NCBI GenBank assembly: GCA_002239025.1
Contig: MPNM01000011.1
Coordinates: 40,023-104,022, forward strand
Origin: Chloroflexi bacterium bin125
GTDB lineage: Bacteria; Chloroflexota; Dehalococcoidia; Bin125
DNA length: 64,000 bases
Reading direction: 5' to 3'
The translations under genes and the position numbers were made by a program. Shown here piece after piece: positions 40,072-48,522 of the stretch. A model generated the notes under the pieces. The model made no database searches. It saw only the letters and a list, made by a program, of their open reading frames with translations, and was not told where the DNA came from. The stretch's first letter is position 1. Each line of letters opens with the position of its first letter.

Positions 40072-43000
40072 TCAAACACGTTGCCGTCTCAGGATTTCCA
40101 GCTGGCGGACAGCGTCCTGGTCTTGCCTCGACTTCTTCTGATAGCGCTCGGCGATGTCGGCGGTGCAGGTGGATTCGTAGGGGCAATGGCGGCAGTTTGG
40201 CCGATCTCTCGGTGGGTTGCCGGGGTAGGGGATGAAGTTGGCCGATTCCAGCTGGTCGGCGATCAGCGCGAGGGTGTCTCGTAGTCGTTCACCATCGCTG
40301 GGCGCGGAACGGCCTCCCCGGGTCGTGAGTGATTCACCTAGCAGAGTTTGCGAGACAAAGTCTCCCGGTCGGGTAGCTGACCGCAGTTCCACTTCCGCTT
40401 GACGGATTGGAACGCCTCGCTGCGTCAGGGCGGTGAGGTTGGCGATGGCAAGAAACGAAGAACCGTTGACGAAGCCTCGAACGTCGGGCAGCGATTTGCC
40501 GGTGAAGTAAGAACGTGCGCGCTGGCGGCCGTCGGCGTGTACGTCGATCCGGTCGATGCGGCCGCTGAAGTGGATGTTCCTGCCTCCAGTGACGCGGATG
40601 GGAGCGTCCTCGAACTGGGCGTCCACTGCCACGGGACTCCAGCCGTCGCGCGCGTCGGATGCCTCAAGCCGGCGCGCGCGCTCAAGGTCTTCGGACACCT
40701 CGTCTCGCAATGCCGGGACTGATGCTGGCGGCCCGAGCGCGCCGGCCTCGGCCGCAGAGTCCAGGAGTTGGTGAGCGACATCGCTGAGGGAGGCCTCGGT
40801 GCTGGTGTAATCGACCCAGGTCTGGTCGGAGTTGTCGCCTACCCAGGTTTGCGCCCAGGTCGAGAGGATCTGGCGGAACAGACGACCGAGGACGTCGCGT
40901 CGAGGCTGATCCGGCCGGGCGGGTTCGGCGTCGGCTCGGGCGTCGACGATGTAGCGCAGGTAGAAGCGATACGGGCAGGTGACGAAGGTTTCGATGGCCC
41001 TGGCGGACCAGGTTCGATCGAGTGGTTGCCAGTCGTCTCCGAGCAGATTGGGAGTCTGAGCGGAGTCGAGTTGGCCGTCGAAGTCGGTGAAGACGGGTGC
41101 GTTGCGTTGGAGTCGGGCGTGTTCGGCGGCTTCTGCCTCGGGCCAGAGCTCGGCCAGGGCTGCGCGCGTTTCGGAGTCGGGCGATGCGAGCAGGGCGAGA
41201 TTGAAGGACTGTTCGTCGGGTGCAGCGACTGTGGCCGTCCAGTCGTCCGATTCGATCTCGGCAGGGGTCGGCAGCCGAGTGACTGGGCCGGATTCGATCC
41301 GTTGGATGCGTCCGGCTTCGTAGAGCGAGGACTCGGTGCGCGGTTGATCGGCATCTTCGGACGAGGCGGCCGCTGTTTCGAGGATGAGCGAGGATGGCCG
41401 GGCCGGACCTCCGACGGCACTGCTTCGCCGACTCCAGCTTGCGCTGAACTGTCGTCGTGCGGCGCGACGCATGAGCTGCCATGCATGGCGGTCGCTGTCG
41501 CCGCGATCACGCTGCAGAGCGAGCGCGTCGGGGATTTGCTCATTGATCGCCGCCCGGTCGGCGTCGGTGAGCAGTGGGTCCTGCCGACCGACGGCCGGGA
41601 AGATGCGTTCGGCGACTCCGGCGGCGAAGATGGCGTCGTAACGGATACCTCGAGCAGGCCCCGTCGCTGCGCCAATGTTGACACCGCCGATGAGGCGACG
41701 CGGGTCCCGAACTACTCGTGAACTCATTGCGCGTCCCAGCGCGGTGAGTCCGTCCTGAGCTGACCAATCGGAACCGAGTCTGTCGTGACTGCGAAGTTGG
41801 TCGAGGATCTCGCGAGCGGCAAGTCGGAGGGCCTGGTCGGCTGAGTCGGCGTCGAAGTATTGATCGAACGCTTCGAGCAGGAGATCGGATGCGTTGGCCC
41901 AGGAATCGGCATCTTGCAGTTTGCGGCTGCGGGTGCTGAGGTCGCGGGCGATGGCGACTAGGTCTTTGGCCAAGTCTTCGGCCAGGTCTCCGGCGTCGCG
42001 GCTCTGCGTCGTTTCACTCCACAAATCCAGTCGATGTTCCATGGCGAAGAGATTGCGGGTGAGTCCGGCGTCGACCGAGACGCGCTCCCACTGCGCCGGA
42101 TGTCGGTGGTGATCGAGCAGTCGTTGGCGCAGAGACCGATGCGAAAGCCAATCGAGCAACTCGGCGCGTTCGACAGTCTCAGGGCTGAGCAGGACGCGGG
42201 CGAGCCGCTGGGCGGCGTGGCCGATCGGCGTCCGTGTCAGTTGGCGTCCACCGATTCTCCAGGTTGGGATATCGGCTCGTTCCAGCGCGGCGGAGAGCCG
42301 ATCATCGGTCGGCGCTCCCTGCTGATGCAGGATTGCGATGTGGTGAAAGGCGGTGCCGCCGGTTGCGAGCTCGAGGATGCGAGCGGCGATTTCGTCGGCT
42401 TCCGCCGTCGGGTCGCCGACGCTGAAGTAGCGGTCGGCCGCGACGTTGGCCGGAGCGATCTGGGAGTGGATCACGCGGACATTAAGTTCTCGTCGGATTG
42501 CGGACACGGTCCTCCGTGGCGGCGACGCCGGATCATTGGATGGTGCGACCAGCAGCATGCGGACGTCTGTCGCTTCGGCGAGGCGCTTGAACAGGAGTCG
42601 TTGGATGCGTGTGAGGTCGTAGATGCCCGAGACGATCAACGGCGCGCCACCCAGGGCCTTGATGAATGCACTGTCGGGAGTCGACGCGCTAGTGGCGTCC
42701 TCGTATCGGGACGTGCGGTCGGCGATGTCTGCAGTCGTTTCGCGCCAGGCGTTGAAGACGAGCTTGAGGTCGCCGTCGGCCAAGTCGTCCGAAGTGAGCG
42801 CGGCCTCTCTCAGGTCGGTGAGGCTGCGGAGCAGCGCGGCGGCCACTCCGGGCGCTTGCGGGTCGAGCGCCTCCAGCTTCAGGTCTCGCAGCACGTGTCG
42901 AAGGGCGGTCAGATCTGCGCCGGCGGGCCAGGCATGACGCGCAGGAGCGTGGCCGAAGCTTGCTGCGGCCTGTGCGAGGTCGACCGGAGTGAATCCATAG

Positions 43001-43179
43001 ACGCCGGCGAGAGCGCCGCCAGTGGCCTCGGCGAGCATTCGCTGAGTGGAGAGTCGTTGCAGCGCGGAGCCGTGGAGGATGTTGAGTCGGGAGAGCAGTG
43101 AGGGTCGTTGGGCCGCGAGTTGGGTCAGTCGGAGGTCGTTGGCGGCGGGGTCGGGGAGGATTTCGATCGTGAGGGTCAT
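40072..43179 (-). CDS. addB: AddB-like protein, nuclease signature degenerate
   Basis: A 1,035-residue AddB-type partner of AddA. The four cluster cysteines are present: one in FVTCPYRFYLRYI (about residue 735) and CRHCPYESTC at the C terminus, forming a 4Fe-4S staple. The nuclease core, however, reads GRIDRIDVHADG...RSYFTGK where active proteins have D-Y-K-T-G-K, so both the Asp and the Lys are missing. No Walker A motif is visible in the N terminus (LNILHGSALQRLSTQ). It is probably a structural or Chi-scanning subunit. It is upstream of addA. Confidence 0.82.
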   Translation of the reverse strand: MTLTIEILPDPAANDLRLTQLAAQRPSLLSRLNILHGSALQRLSTQRMLAEATGGALAGVYGFTPVDLAQAAASFGHAPARHAWPAGADLTALRHVLRDLKLEALDPQAPGVAAALLRSLTDLREAALTSDDLADGDLKLVFNAWRETTADIADRTSRYEDATSASTPDSAFIKALGGAPLIVSGIYDLTRIQRLLFKRLAEATDVRMLLVAPSNDPASPPRRTVSAIRRELNVRVIHSQIAPANVAADRYFSVGDPTAEADEIAARILELATGGTAFHHIAILHQQGAPTDDRLSAALERADIPTWRIGGRQLTRTPIGHAAQRLARVLLSPETVERAELLDWLSHRSLRQRLLDHHRHPAQWERVSVDAGLTRNLFAMEHRLDLWSETTQSRDAGDLAEDLAKDLVAIARDLSTRSRKLQDADSWANASDLLLEAFDQYFDADSADQALRLAAREILDQLRSHDRLGSDWSAQDGLTALGRAMSSRVVRDPRRLIGGVNIGAATGPARGIRYDAIFAAGVAERIFPAVGRQDPLLTDADRAAINEQIPDALALQRDRGDSDRHAWQLMRRAARRQFSASWSRRSSAVGGPARPSSLILETAAASSEDADQPRTESSLYEAGRIQRIESGPVTRLPTPAEIESDDWTATVAAPDEQSFNLALLASPDSETRAALAELWPEAEAAEHARLQRNAPVFTDFDGQLDSAQTPNLLGDDWQPLDRTWSARAIETFVTCPYRFYLRYIVDARADAEPARPDQPRRDVLGRLFRQILSTWAQTWVGDNSDQTWVDYTSTEASLSDVAHQLLDSAAEAGALGPPASVPALRDEVSEDLERARRLEASDARDGWSPVAVDAQFEDAPIRVTGGRNIHFSGRIDRIDVHADGRQRARSYFTGKSLPDVRGFVNGSSFLAIANLTALTQRGVPIRQAEVELRSATRPGDFVSQTLLGESLTTRGGRSAPSDGERLRDTLALIADQLESANFIPYPGNPPRDRPNCRHCPYESTCTADIAERYQKKSRQDQDAVRQLEILRRQRV

Positions 43180-43239
43180 GGGGAGGTCAGGGTAGACCTG
43201 CTTCTGAAGGGATGAAGGAGATGCCTAATGGCCAAATCC

Positions 43240-43420
43240 TATCTCCCACCCTTGCAGGGGGAGATGTCACAAAGTGCCAGAAAGGGTGGTCGGCAGGTGA
43301 CGACCAAGTCGGTCTGCCAAGCAGGGAACCCCCTCTGCCCCCGGGTCAAGCCCGGGGCAGGCTTTCGGCATCTCCCCCGCAAGGGGGGAGAAGGGGAAGT
43401 TGAGCATCTGTCTCCCCGGG
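43240..43420. repeat. Modular palindromic repeat with long second hairpin
   Basis: In the 367-base gap before glnK's 3' end, the left arm is TCTCCCACCCTTGCAGGGGGAGA plus a TGTCAC-type hairpin. The right arm replaces the short TGCC-GGCA stem by a long one, TGCCCCCGGG-TCAAG-CCCGGGGCA. The usual CTCCCCCGCAAGGGGGGAG hairpin follows. The stretch 43421-43546 has no supported gene. Confidence 0.8.
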
Positions 43421-43546
43421 GGGAGAGGGCAATTGCGACTTAAACGCATGAAGCGGGGGCTGCTCCGGAGAGCTGCCCCCGCCCCAACCGGTCCCCGCGG
43501 AGGGGGATGGGCCGTCGGTCGCCACGGCCTGAGCGGTGTCAGGCTG

Positions 43547-43885
43547 CTAGACGGCGGCCGGGCCCCGTTCACGGGTGCGGACTCGCACGGCATCTTCGAC
43601 ATCGAGGACGAAGATTTTGCCGTCGCCGATGTTGCCGGATGCCGCGTTCTCGACAATCGCGTCAATCACGTCGTCAAGCGGCGTGGTGTTGATCACGATT
43701 TCGATCTTGATTTTGGGCAGGTAGTCGACCTGCACCTGCTGGCCGCGGAACTCCTGGACGACACCCTTCTGAGCGCCGCGTCCGCGGACTTCGGAGATGG
43801 TCATCGAGACGATGCCGATGGCCTCGAGCGCCGTGCGAACGACGGAGAGTCGTTCCGGGCGGATGATGGCGATCACCATTTTCAT
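43547..43885 (-). CDS. glnK: PII nitrogen regulatory protein, GlnK/GlnB family
   Basis: A 112-residue PII protein: MKMVIAIIRPERLSVVRTAL start, T-loop region RGAQKGVVQEFRGQQVQVDYLPK, and C-terminal GDGKIFVLDVEDAVRVRTRE. It binds ATP/ADP and 2-oxoglutarate and gates the ammonium channel. The T-loop residue aligned with Tyr51, the uridylylation site in proteobacterial PII, is Val. Adenylyl/uridylyl control at Tyr51 is therefore not possible. It lies downstream of amtB on the same strand, the classical pairing. Confidence 0.95.
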   Translation of the reverse strand: MKMVIAIIRPERLSVVRTALEAIGIVSMTISEVRGRGAQKGVVQEFRGQQVQVDYLPKIKIEIVINTTPLDDVIDAIVENAASGNIGDGKIFVLDVEDAVRVRTRERGPAAV

Positions 43886-43904
43886 GATCGTGTGCCTTTC
43901 CTGT

Positions 43905-44027
43905 TTCTGTTCCCTCTCTCCCTGAGGGAGAGCGTGAGGGTGAGCGCCCCTCTATTGTGCCGGTTCGTGTTCTCCCCCCGCCGGAGCGGGGGGAGATGTC
44001 ACGGAGTGACAGAGGGGGGCTCTCCGG
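43905..44027. repeat. Palindromic repeat arms between amtB and glnK
   Basis: A CCCTCTCTCCCTGAGGGAGAG hairpin (43912-) is followed by one arm of the main repeat family, TCTCCCCCCGCCGGAGCGGGGGGAGA plus TGTCACGGAGTGACA. It would be transcribed in the amtB-glnK message. Confidence 0.8.
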
Positions 44028-44035
44028 CTTCTTGC

Positions 44036-45517
44036 TCAGTCGCCGCCTCCGGCAGCGCCGCCGCCGCCGCCACTGCCAGGCGAGCCGGCTGCGGGCAGCT
44101 CCTCCATCGCCGAGACTTCCACGGCCACGCCTGGGGCGACGGTCGGGAACTCGGGGTAGGCGCCGATGCCGTGCTCTTGCACGTCGAGTCCGGCGAGCTC
44201 TTCGTTCTCCGGGACGCGGAGTCCGATGGTGTTCTTGATGATGAAGAACAGGATGCCGGCAGTCACGGTGACCCAGGCGAGGATGGCGAGGACGCCGATG
44301 AGCTGCTCGAGCAGGGCTCGGAAGCCGCCGCCCATGAACAGGCCGTGTCCGGGTGCTCCCCATGCCTCGGCTGCGCCGGCGGTGGCAAAGAGACCAACCG
44401 CGAGTGTGCCCCAGACACCGCAGGTGCCGTGGACGGAGATTGCGCCGACTGGGTCGTCGACCCTGACCTTGTCGAGGAACTCGACCGAGAGGACGACCAG
44501 TCCACCGCCGATGGAGCCGATGATTACTGCGGCCCAGGGCTCAACGAAGCCACAGCCTGCGGTGATCGAGACGAGTCCGGCGAGCGCGCCGTTGAGCGTG
44601 AGACCGAGGTCGGCCTTGCCGTAGCGGACCTTCGCGACGGCGACGGCGACGATTGCGCCTGCGCCGGCGGAGAGGGTGGTGTTGATGGCGATCCAGGCAG
44701 CCTCAGTCGCAAGTCCGCCGGAGAGTCCGAGGGTCGAACCGGGGTTGAATCCGTACCAGCCGAACCAGAGGATGAACATGCCCAGCGTCGCGAGGGTCAT
44801 GTTGTGGCCGGGGATGGCGCGGATTTCCGTGCCGACGTACTTGCCGATGCGCGGTCCGACGAGGATGGCGCCCATCAGTCCGGCCCATGCGCCAACGGAG
44901 TGGACGAGGGTGGAACCGGCGTAGTCCATGAAGCCACGGTCGCCGAGCCAGCCGCCGCCCCAGCCCCAGTGAATCACGATGGGGTAGATGATGCCGGTGA
45001 CGAACACCGTGTAGAAGAGGTAGGCGCTGAACTTGGTGCGTTCGGCCAGGGCGCCGGAGACGATGGTCGCGGCGGTCGCGGCGAATGCCCACTGGAAGAA
45101 GAAGACGGCTGCCTCAGAGACGCCGCCAGACGTGTCTGTCAGTCCGCCGAGCGCGGGGAAGAACGAGTCTCCGCCGATAAATCCGCCCGTCGAGCCGCCG
45201 AAGGCGAAGCCGAATCCGACCGCCCACCAGACGACCGCGCCGAGCGAGGCGTCAAGCACGTTCTTCATCAGGATGTTGGCAGTGTTCTTGACACGCACAA
45301 AACCGGCTTCGAGCAATCCGAAGCCAGCCTGCATGAAGAACACCAGGATGCCGGCGATGACGAACCAGATCGTATCGACGGCGAGGATGATGTCGGCGAG
45401 CGCCTCAGCGTTTTCCTCAACGGTCTGCCCATAGGCAATGCCAAATGTGGCCAACAGGCCAGTGAGGATACCGAGGAACAACCCCAGTCCTGGTTTGCGG
45501 ACGGCGCCTACCGACAT
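44036..45517 (-). CDS. amtB: Ammonium transporter AmtB
   Basis: A 493-residue Amt/Mep/Rh channel. After a signal-peptide-like helix (FLGILTGLLATFGIAYG) come 11 transmembrane segments. The pore twin histidines lie in STLVHSVGAWAGLMGA and SVHGTCGVWGTLAVGL. FFMQAGFGLLEAGFVRVKNT is the family signature. The C terminus ends in an unusual Gly/Ala tail (GSPGSGGGGGAAGGGD). The ORF-track start at 45802 lies upstream of the putative promoter; the ATG at 45517 gives the normal N terminus. It takes up ammonium and is blocked by GlnK when nitrogen is plentiful. Confidence 0.95.
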   Translation of the reverse strand: MSVGAVRKPGLGLFLGILTGLLATFGIAYGQTVEENAEALADIILAVDTIWFVIAGILVFFMQAGFGLLEAGFVRVKNTANILMKNVLDASLGAVVWWAVGFGFAFGGSTGGFIGGDSFFPALGGLTDTSGGVSEAAVFFFQWAFAATAATIVSGALAERTKFSAYLFYTVFVTGIIYPIVIHWGWGGGWLGDRGFMDYAGSTLVHSVGAWAGLMGAILVGPRIGKYVGTEIRAIPGHNMTLATLGMFILWFGWYGFNPGSTLGLSGGLATEAAWIAINTTLSAGAGAIVAVAVAKVRYGKADLGLTLNGALAGLVSITAGCGFVEPWAAVIIGSIGGGLVVLSVEFLDKVRVDDPVGAISVHGTCGVWGTLAVGLFATAGAAEAWGAPGHGLFMGGGFRALLEQLIGVLAILAWVTVTAGILFFIIKNTIGLRVPENEELAGLDVQEHGIGAYPEFPTVAPGVAVEVSAMEELPAAGSPGSGGGGGAAGGGD

Positions 45518-45610
45518 AAATGTCCAAGCAGGCGAAGTCCTGACGTTACCGGCTAACGTGCGGGCTATTGTCACAGAAGCCTCCCTTCCCGAGTTCCGGT
45601 CTGAGGGCAA

Positions 45611-45616
45611 ATTATG
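45611..45616 (-). promoter_or_regulatory. Candidate -10 box of the amtB-glnK promoter
   Basis: CATAAT on the minus strand (TATAAT with one mismatch) lies about 95 bases upstream of the amtB start. The nearest operator half-site ends 19 bases upstream of it, where a -35 region would be, fitting an activator-dependent promoter. Confidence 0.45.
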
Positions 45617-45635
45617 GAAGGTCGAGGCTGTGATG

Positions 45636-45715
45636 GTTTCGTCAGAGTTGCGCCCACATTTCAGTTCGGTTGCGCGTACATTTCGGCGATGTGTCGGATG
45701 TTTCGGACGTGTTTC
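45636..45715 (-). promoter_or_regulatory. GlnR-like operator array upstream of amtB
   Basis: Read on the minus strand, six 5-base half-sites fall at exact 11-base spacing between 45695 and 45636: GACAC, GAAAT, GCAAC, GAAAT, GCAAC, GAAAC, each separated by six bases. Two further GAAAC sites, 11 bases apart, lie just upstream (45711-45715, 45700-45704). This alternation matches the gTnAC-n6-GAAAC pattern of GlnR-type OmpR-family nitrogen regulators of actinobacteria. Confidence 0.6.
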
Positions 45716-45802
45716 GTCAGTGTGGCTTCCCCTTGTCCCCCTTCCTTTAGGACCGGCGAGATACTTGCTCACCCTTGCAGAGATTGATGCGTGACCCTTC
45801 AA

Positions 45803-46196
45803 CCGTCCCCGCCTCCGAGCGGGGGCCTGCTCGGAGGCGGGGACGGGAAATGGGGTTGTGTATCGGTCTCTCGCTGGGGAAGCGGGACCCCCTCCGCCTT
45901 CGGCACCTCCCCCTGCAAGGGGGAGGAAAGGGAATCCTGTTCGGCTATTGCGGCGCAGGAAGACTGGTCAGGAAGGGTTCATCTTCTCTGCTACCCGGAG
46001 ACCGTTGGCCTACTCCCCTACTCTTCTTCTCCCCCCTTGCGGGGGAGATGCCGGAGGCAGAGGGGGGGCGCTGTTCGGGAGCCTTATCTGGTCATCATCC
46101 GTCGCCCCCCTCTGTCACTCCGTGACATCTCCCCCCGCAAGGGGGGGAGAGGGGATTCGGGAGTTATTCAAAGGTCTCCGTCAAGCGGGGACTGGG
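45803..46196. repeat. Composite palindromic repeats in the amtB upstream region
   Basis: Three pieces occupy the 735-base gap between divergent amtB and the F420-type gene. The first is an 18-bp perfect hairpin CCGTCCCCGCCTCCGAGC with its complement (45803-45846). The second is an arm CCGCCTTCGGCACCTCCCCCTGCAAGGGGGAGG (45895-45926). The third is a full two-arm unit (46028-46152) with the conserved spacer CTTATCTGGTCATCATCCG. No gene is supported. Confidence 0.8.
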
Positions 46197-46252
46197 AGTT
46201 GGGGTATGCGAGGGCATCCTTCTCGAAGTCTTGAAACCGCTAGCATTTGGCA

Positions 46253-46672
46253 ATGGGACCACGACTGATTCGGGCTCTGACCCGGTTTCAACAACCAATC
46301 TTTACGTTGATGCGCGGGCGGCTGCAGGGGCCTCCGACGCTTCGGCTCTGGACGGTGGGGCGGAAGTCGGGGCGAGAGCGATCGGTGTTGCTGCTGTATC
46401 TGGATGATGGGTCTCGAGTGATCGTGGTGGCTTCCTACGGCGGACACTCTGAGGATCCCGAGTGGTGGAAGAATCTCAAGGCGGAGGCGAACTGCCGGAT
46501 CTGGTCGGCGGCGCGAGGATCGGAGTCGATGGTGGCGTCGGAGTTGGAGGGTGAGGAGCGCGAAGCGGTCTGGGAACGGTTGCTCGGGATGTACTCGAAC
46601 TATGCCGACTACCAGAAGAAAACGTCGCGCCGGATACCACTAGTCGCGCTGTCGCCGGCATCGTCGGACTGA
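46253..46672 (+). CDS. Deazaflavin (F420)-dependent nitroreductase-family protein
   Basis: A 139-residue split-beta-barrel protein of the DUF385/Ddn family. RLWTVGRKSGRERSVLLLYL is the cofactor-binding strand-loop, followed by VVASYGGHSEDPEWWKNLKAE, the hallmark of F420-dependent nitroreductase/quinone reductases. It would use reduced F420 (or a flavin) to reduce quinones or similar compounds. The ATG at 46253 replaces the TTG of the ORF track. It is divergent from amtB. Confidence 0.88.
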   Translation: MGPRLIRALTRFQQPIFTLMRGRLQGPPTLRLWTVGRKSGRERSVLLLYLDDGSRVIVVASYGGHSEDPEWWKNLKAEANCRIWSAARGSESMVASELEGEEREAVWERLLGMYSNYADYQKKTSRRIPLVALSPASSD

Positions 46673-46698
46673 AACGACTGTGCGGCTGGTAGGCTGAA

Positions 46699-46740
46699 TT
46701 CAACTGTTGAAGTGAATCGCGCGAGCTGCGTATCGCTCGC
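46699..46740 (+). promoter_or_regulatory. Palindrome and hairpin in the 5' leader of the DEAD-box gene
   Basis: TTCAACTGTTGAA (46699-46711) is a perfect two-fold site. GCGAGC...GCTCGC at 46721-46740 can form a stem just before the start codon. Either an operator or a translation-affecting leader hairpin is possible; neither is proven. Confidence 0.3.
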
Positions 46741-46746
46741 ATAGCT

Positions 46747-48312
46747 GTGGTGGAACGTTTGAGTATTCTTCGGCGCCTGTTTGCAAAACCCTCCTCTGAC
46801 TCCTCTCCAAGTCCTGCTCCCAGCCCTCCATCGCCTCCGCCGGCCCCTCCGTCACCTCCCTCGCGGTCCAACGCCGAGAACGGTGCTGCGCCGTCGGAGC
46901 CGCGGCCACGTCGGCGACGGCGCAAGCGCAAGCCTCGTCCGGTCACTGCCGATCGGCAGCCTTCGACCCGAGCGTCAGGTGGTGCAGCGGATCCGCCTCG
47001 CCAGGCTCGCCAGGATGGCTCGGACGCTCCGAAGCCTCGGCGACGCAACCGGCGACGTTCTCGCGATGGAGGTGGCAGGTCTGCGGGCCCGCCGAGTGGT
47101 GCACAGACCGCGACGCAGAAAGCGTTGCTCTCCGGCGGCTACCATCTGCCACCGCTTGACGAGTTAGACGCGATTTCGCCCGAGAGTTGGCCAGCGTCAT
47201 TTGCCGCTCTGGGCCTGTCCGAGCGGATGCTCTCGGCACTGACGGCACTGAAGTTTGAGGCACCGACACCAATCCAGGAGCAGTCAGTTCCGTTGCTGAT
47301 GAATGGACACGATGTCGTCGGCCAGGCGCAGACTGGCACCGGCAAAACGGTGGCCTTTGGACTGCCTGCGGTTGAGTGCTGCGACCCCGATCTGGGTGAG
47401 TGCCAGTCGATCGTGCTGACGCCAACTCGCGAACTGGCGCAGCAGGTCGGCTCGGTGTTGGACTACTTTGCTCGGGCAGCCGGCCTGGAGGCGACAGTGC
47501 TCATGGGCGGTCGCCGGTTGACAGATGACTTTGCCAACCTGGAGCGCCGACCGCAGATTGTCGTCGGCACGCCGGGCCGGGTGATTGATCACCTGGAACG
47601 GCGCACCCTGCGTCTCGGCAATGTGCGGATGGCCGTGCTCGACGAGGCCGACCGGATGCTCGACATTGGCTTCTATCCCGACATGCGACGAATCCTGCGT
47701 CGTTGTCCCGACGATCGGCAGACAGCGCTGTTCTCGGCCACGATCCCCACGCCGATCAAGTCGCTGATTCACCAGTTCATGCACGAACCTGAGCATGTGC
47801 ACATTGCGCCCGAAGTCGCGACGGCGGAGGGGATCAAGCAGCGCTACTTCGAGGTCGCCGATCGCGACAAGATCCGTGCGGTGGAAGAGTTGCTGCCCGA
47901 GCTGACTGGTCGCACGCTGGTCTTCTGCAACATGAAGGTGACGGTCGACCGGCTGGTCAAGCGTCTGCTGGGTCGCGGGCTCAACGCCGACGCGATTCAC
48001 GGCGACCGCGATCAACGCAAACGCGACCGTGTGATGGGCCAGTTCCGCTCCGGCGAACTGCAGTTCCTGGTCGCCACTGATGTCGCAGCGCGCGGACTCG
48101 ACATTCCCGATGTGCAGCACGTGGTCAACTTTGATCTGCCGCAGACTGCTGAGGACTACGTGCATCGAGTCGGCCGGACAGGTCGAGCGGGGGCCGAGGG
48201 GTTAGCGATTTCGTTTGTCGGTGAGTGGGACTTCGATCAGCTGGAGAAGATTCTGAAGCTGGTCGGGGATGATCTGCAGCGGAGTGAGTTGGGGTTGTAC
48301 GCGTCGGAGTAG
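46747..48312 (+). CDS. DEAD-box ATP-dependent RNA helicase
   Basis: A 521-residue RNA helicase. After a roughly 140-residue low-complexity extension (Pro/Ser-rich, then RRRRKRKPR-type basic) comes the core: Q motif APTPIQEQSVPLL, AQTGTGKT, PTRELAQQ, VGTPGRVIDHL, DEAD in VLDEADRML, SAT in LFSATIPTP, then ARGLDIPDVQHVVNFDLP and HRVGRTGRAG. It resembles RhlE/CshA-type helicases used in ribosome assembly or RNA decay. The basic tail is at the N terminus rather than the C terminus. The start is GTG at 46747 (or 46750). Confidence 0.93.
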   Translation: MVERLSILRRLFAKPSSDSSPSPAPSPPSPPPAPPSPPSRSNAENGAAPSEPRPRRRRRKRKPRPVTADRQPSTRASGGAADPPRQARQDGSDAPKPRRRNRRRSRDGGGRSAGPPSGAQTATQKALLSGGYHLPPLDELDAISPESWPASFAALGLSERMLSALTALKFEAPTPIQEQSVPLLMNGHDVVGQAQTGTGKTVAFGLPAVECCDPDLGECQSIVLTPTRELAQQVGSVLDYFARAAGLEATVLMGGRRLTDDFANLERRPQIVVGTPGRVIDHLERRTLRLGNVRMAVLDEADRMLDIGFYPDMRRILRRCPDDRQTALFSATIPTPIKSLIHQFMHEPEHVHIAPEVATAEGIKQRYFEVADRDKIRAVEELLPELTGRTLVFCNMKVTVDRLVKRLLGRGLNADAIHGDRDQRKRDRVMGQFRSGELQFLVATDVAARGLDIPDVQHVVNFDLPQTAEDYVHRVGRTGRAGAEGLAISFVGEWDFDQLEKILKLVGDDLQRSELGLYASE

Positions 48313-48332
48313 GGCATATTGTGCCGATTCCC

Positions 48333-48492
48333 CGTCCCCGCCTTACGCGGTGCCTTTGAGATTCTCCCCTTCTCCCCCCTTGCGGGGGAGATGCCGAAGG
48401 CAGAGGGGGGGTCCGCTGTTCGGGAGCTCTATCTGGTCATCATCCGCCGACCCCTCTGTCACTCCGTGACATCTCCCCCAAAGGGGGAGGAC
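48333..48492. repeat. Modular palindromic repeat, full two-arm unit
   Basis: The core is at 48364-48490. It has the same arms and the same spacer (GGAGCTCTATCTGGTCATCATCCGCCGACC) as the 55938 unit, with a partial GTCCCCGCCTTACGCGG end at 48336. It lies between convergent genes. Confidence 0.85.
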
Positions 48493-48522
48493 TTCTTTTG
48501 GCGTTTGGCCCTGCCCGTTGGA

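Noticed and set aside
40768-43101. Long + strand ORFs opposite addB (317 and 355 aa)
   Set aside because: They are Val/Gly/Arg-rich antisense frames of a gene with clear AddB motifs.
43400-45556. 718-residue + strand ORF
   Set aside because: It is the antisense shadow of amtB and glnK; the translation is low-complexity Asp/Glu/Gly-rich, and the minus-strand frames encode clear AmtB and GlnK.
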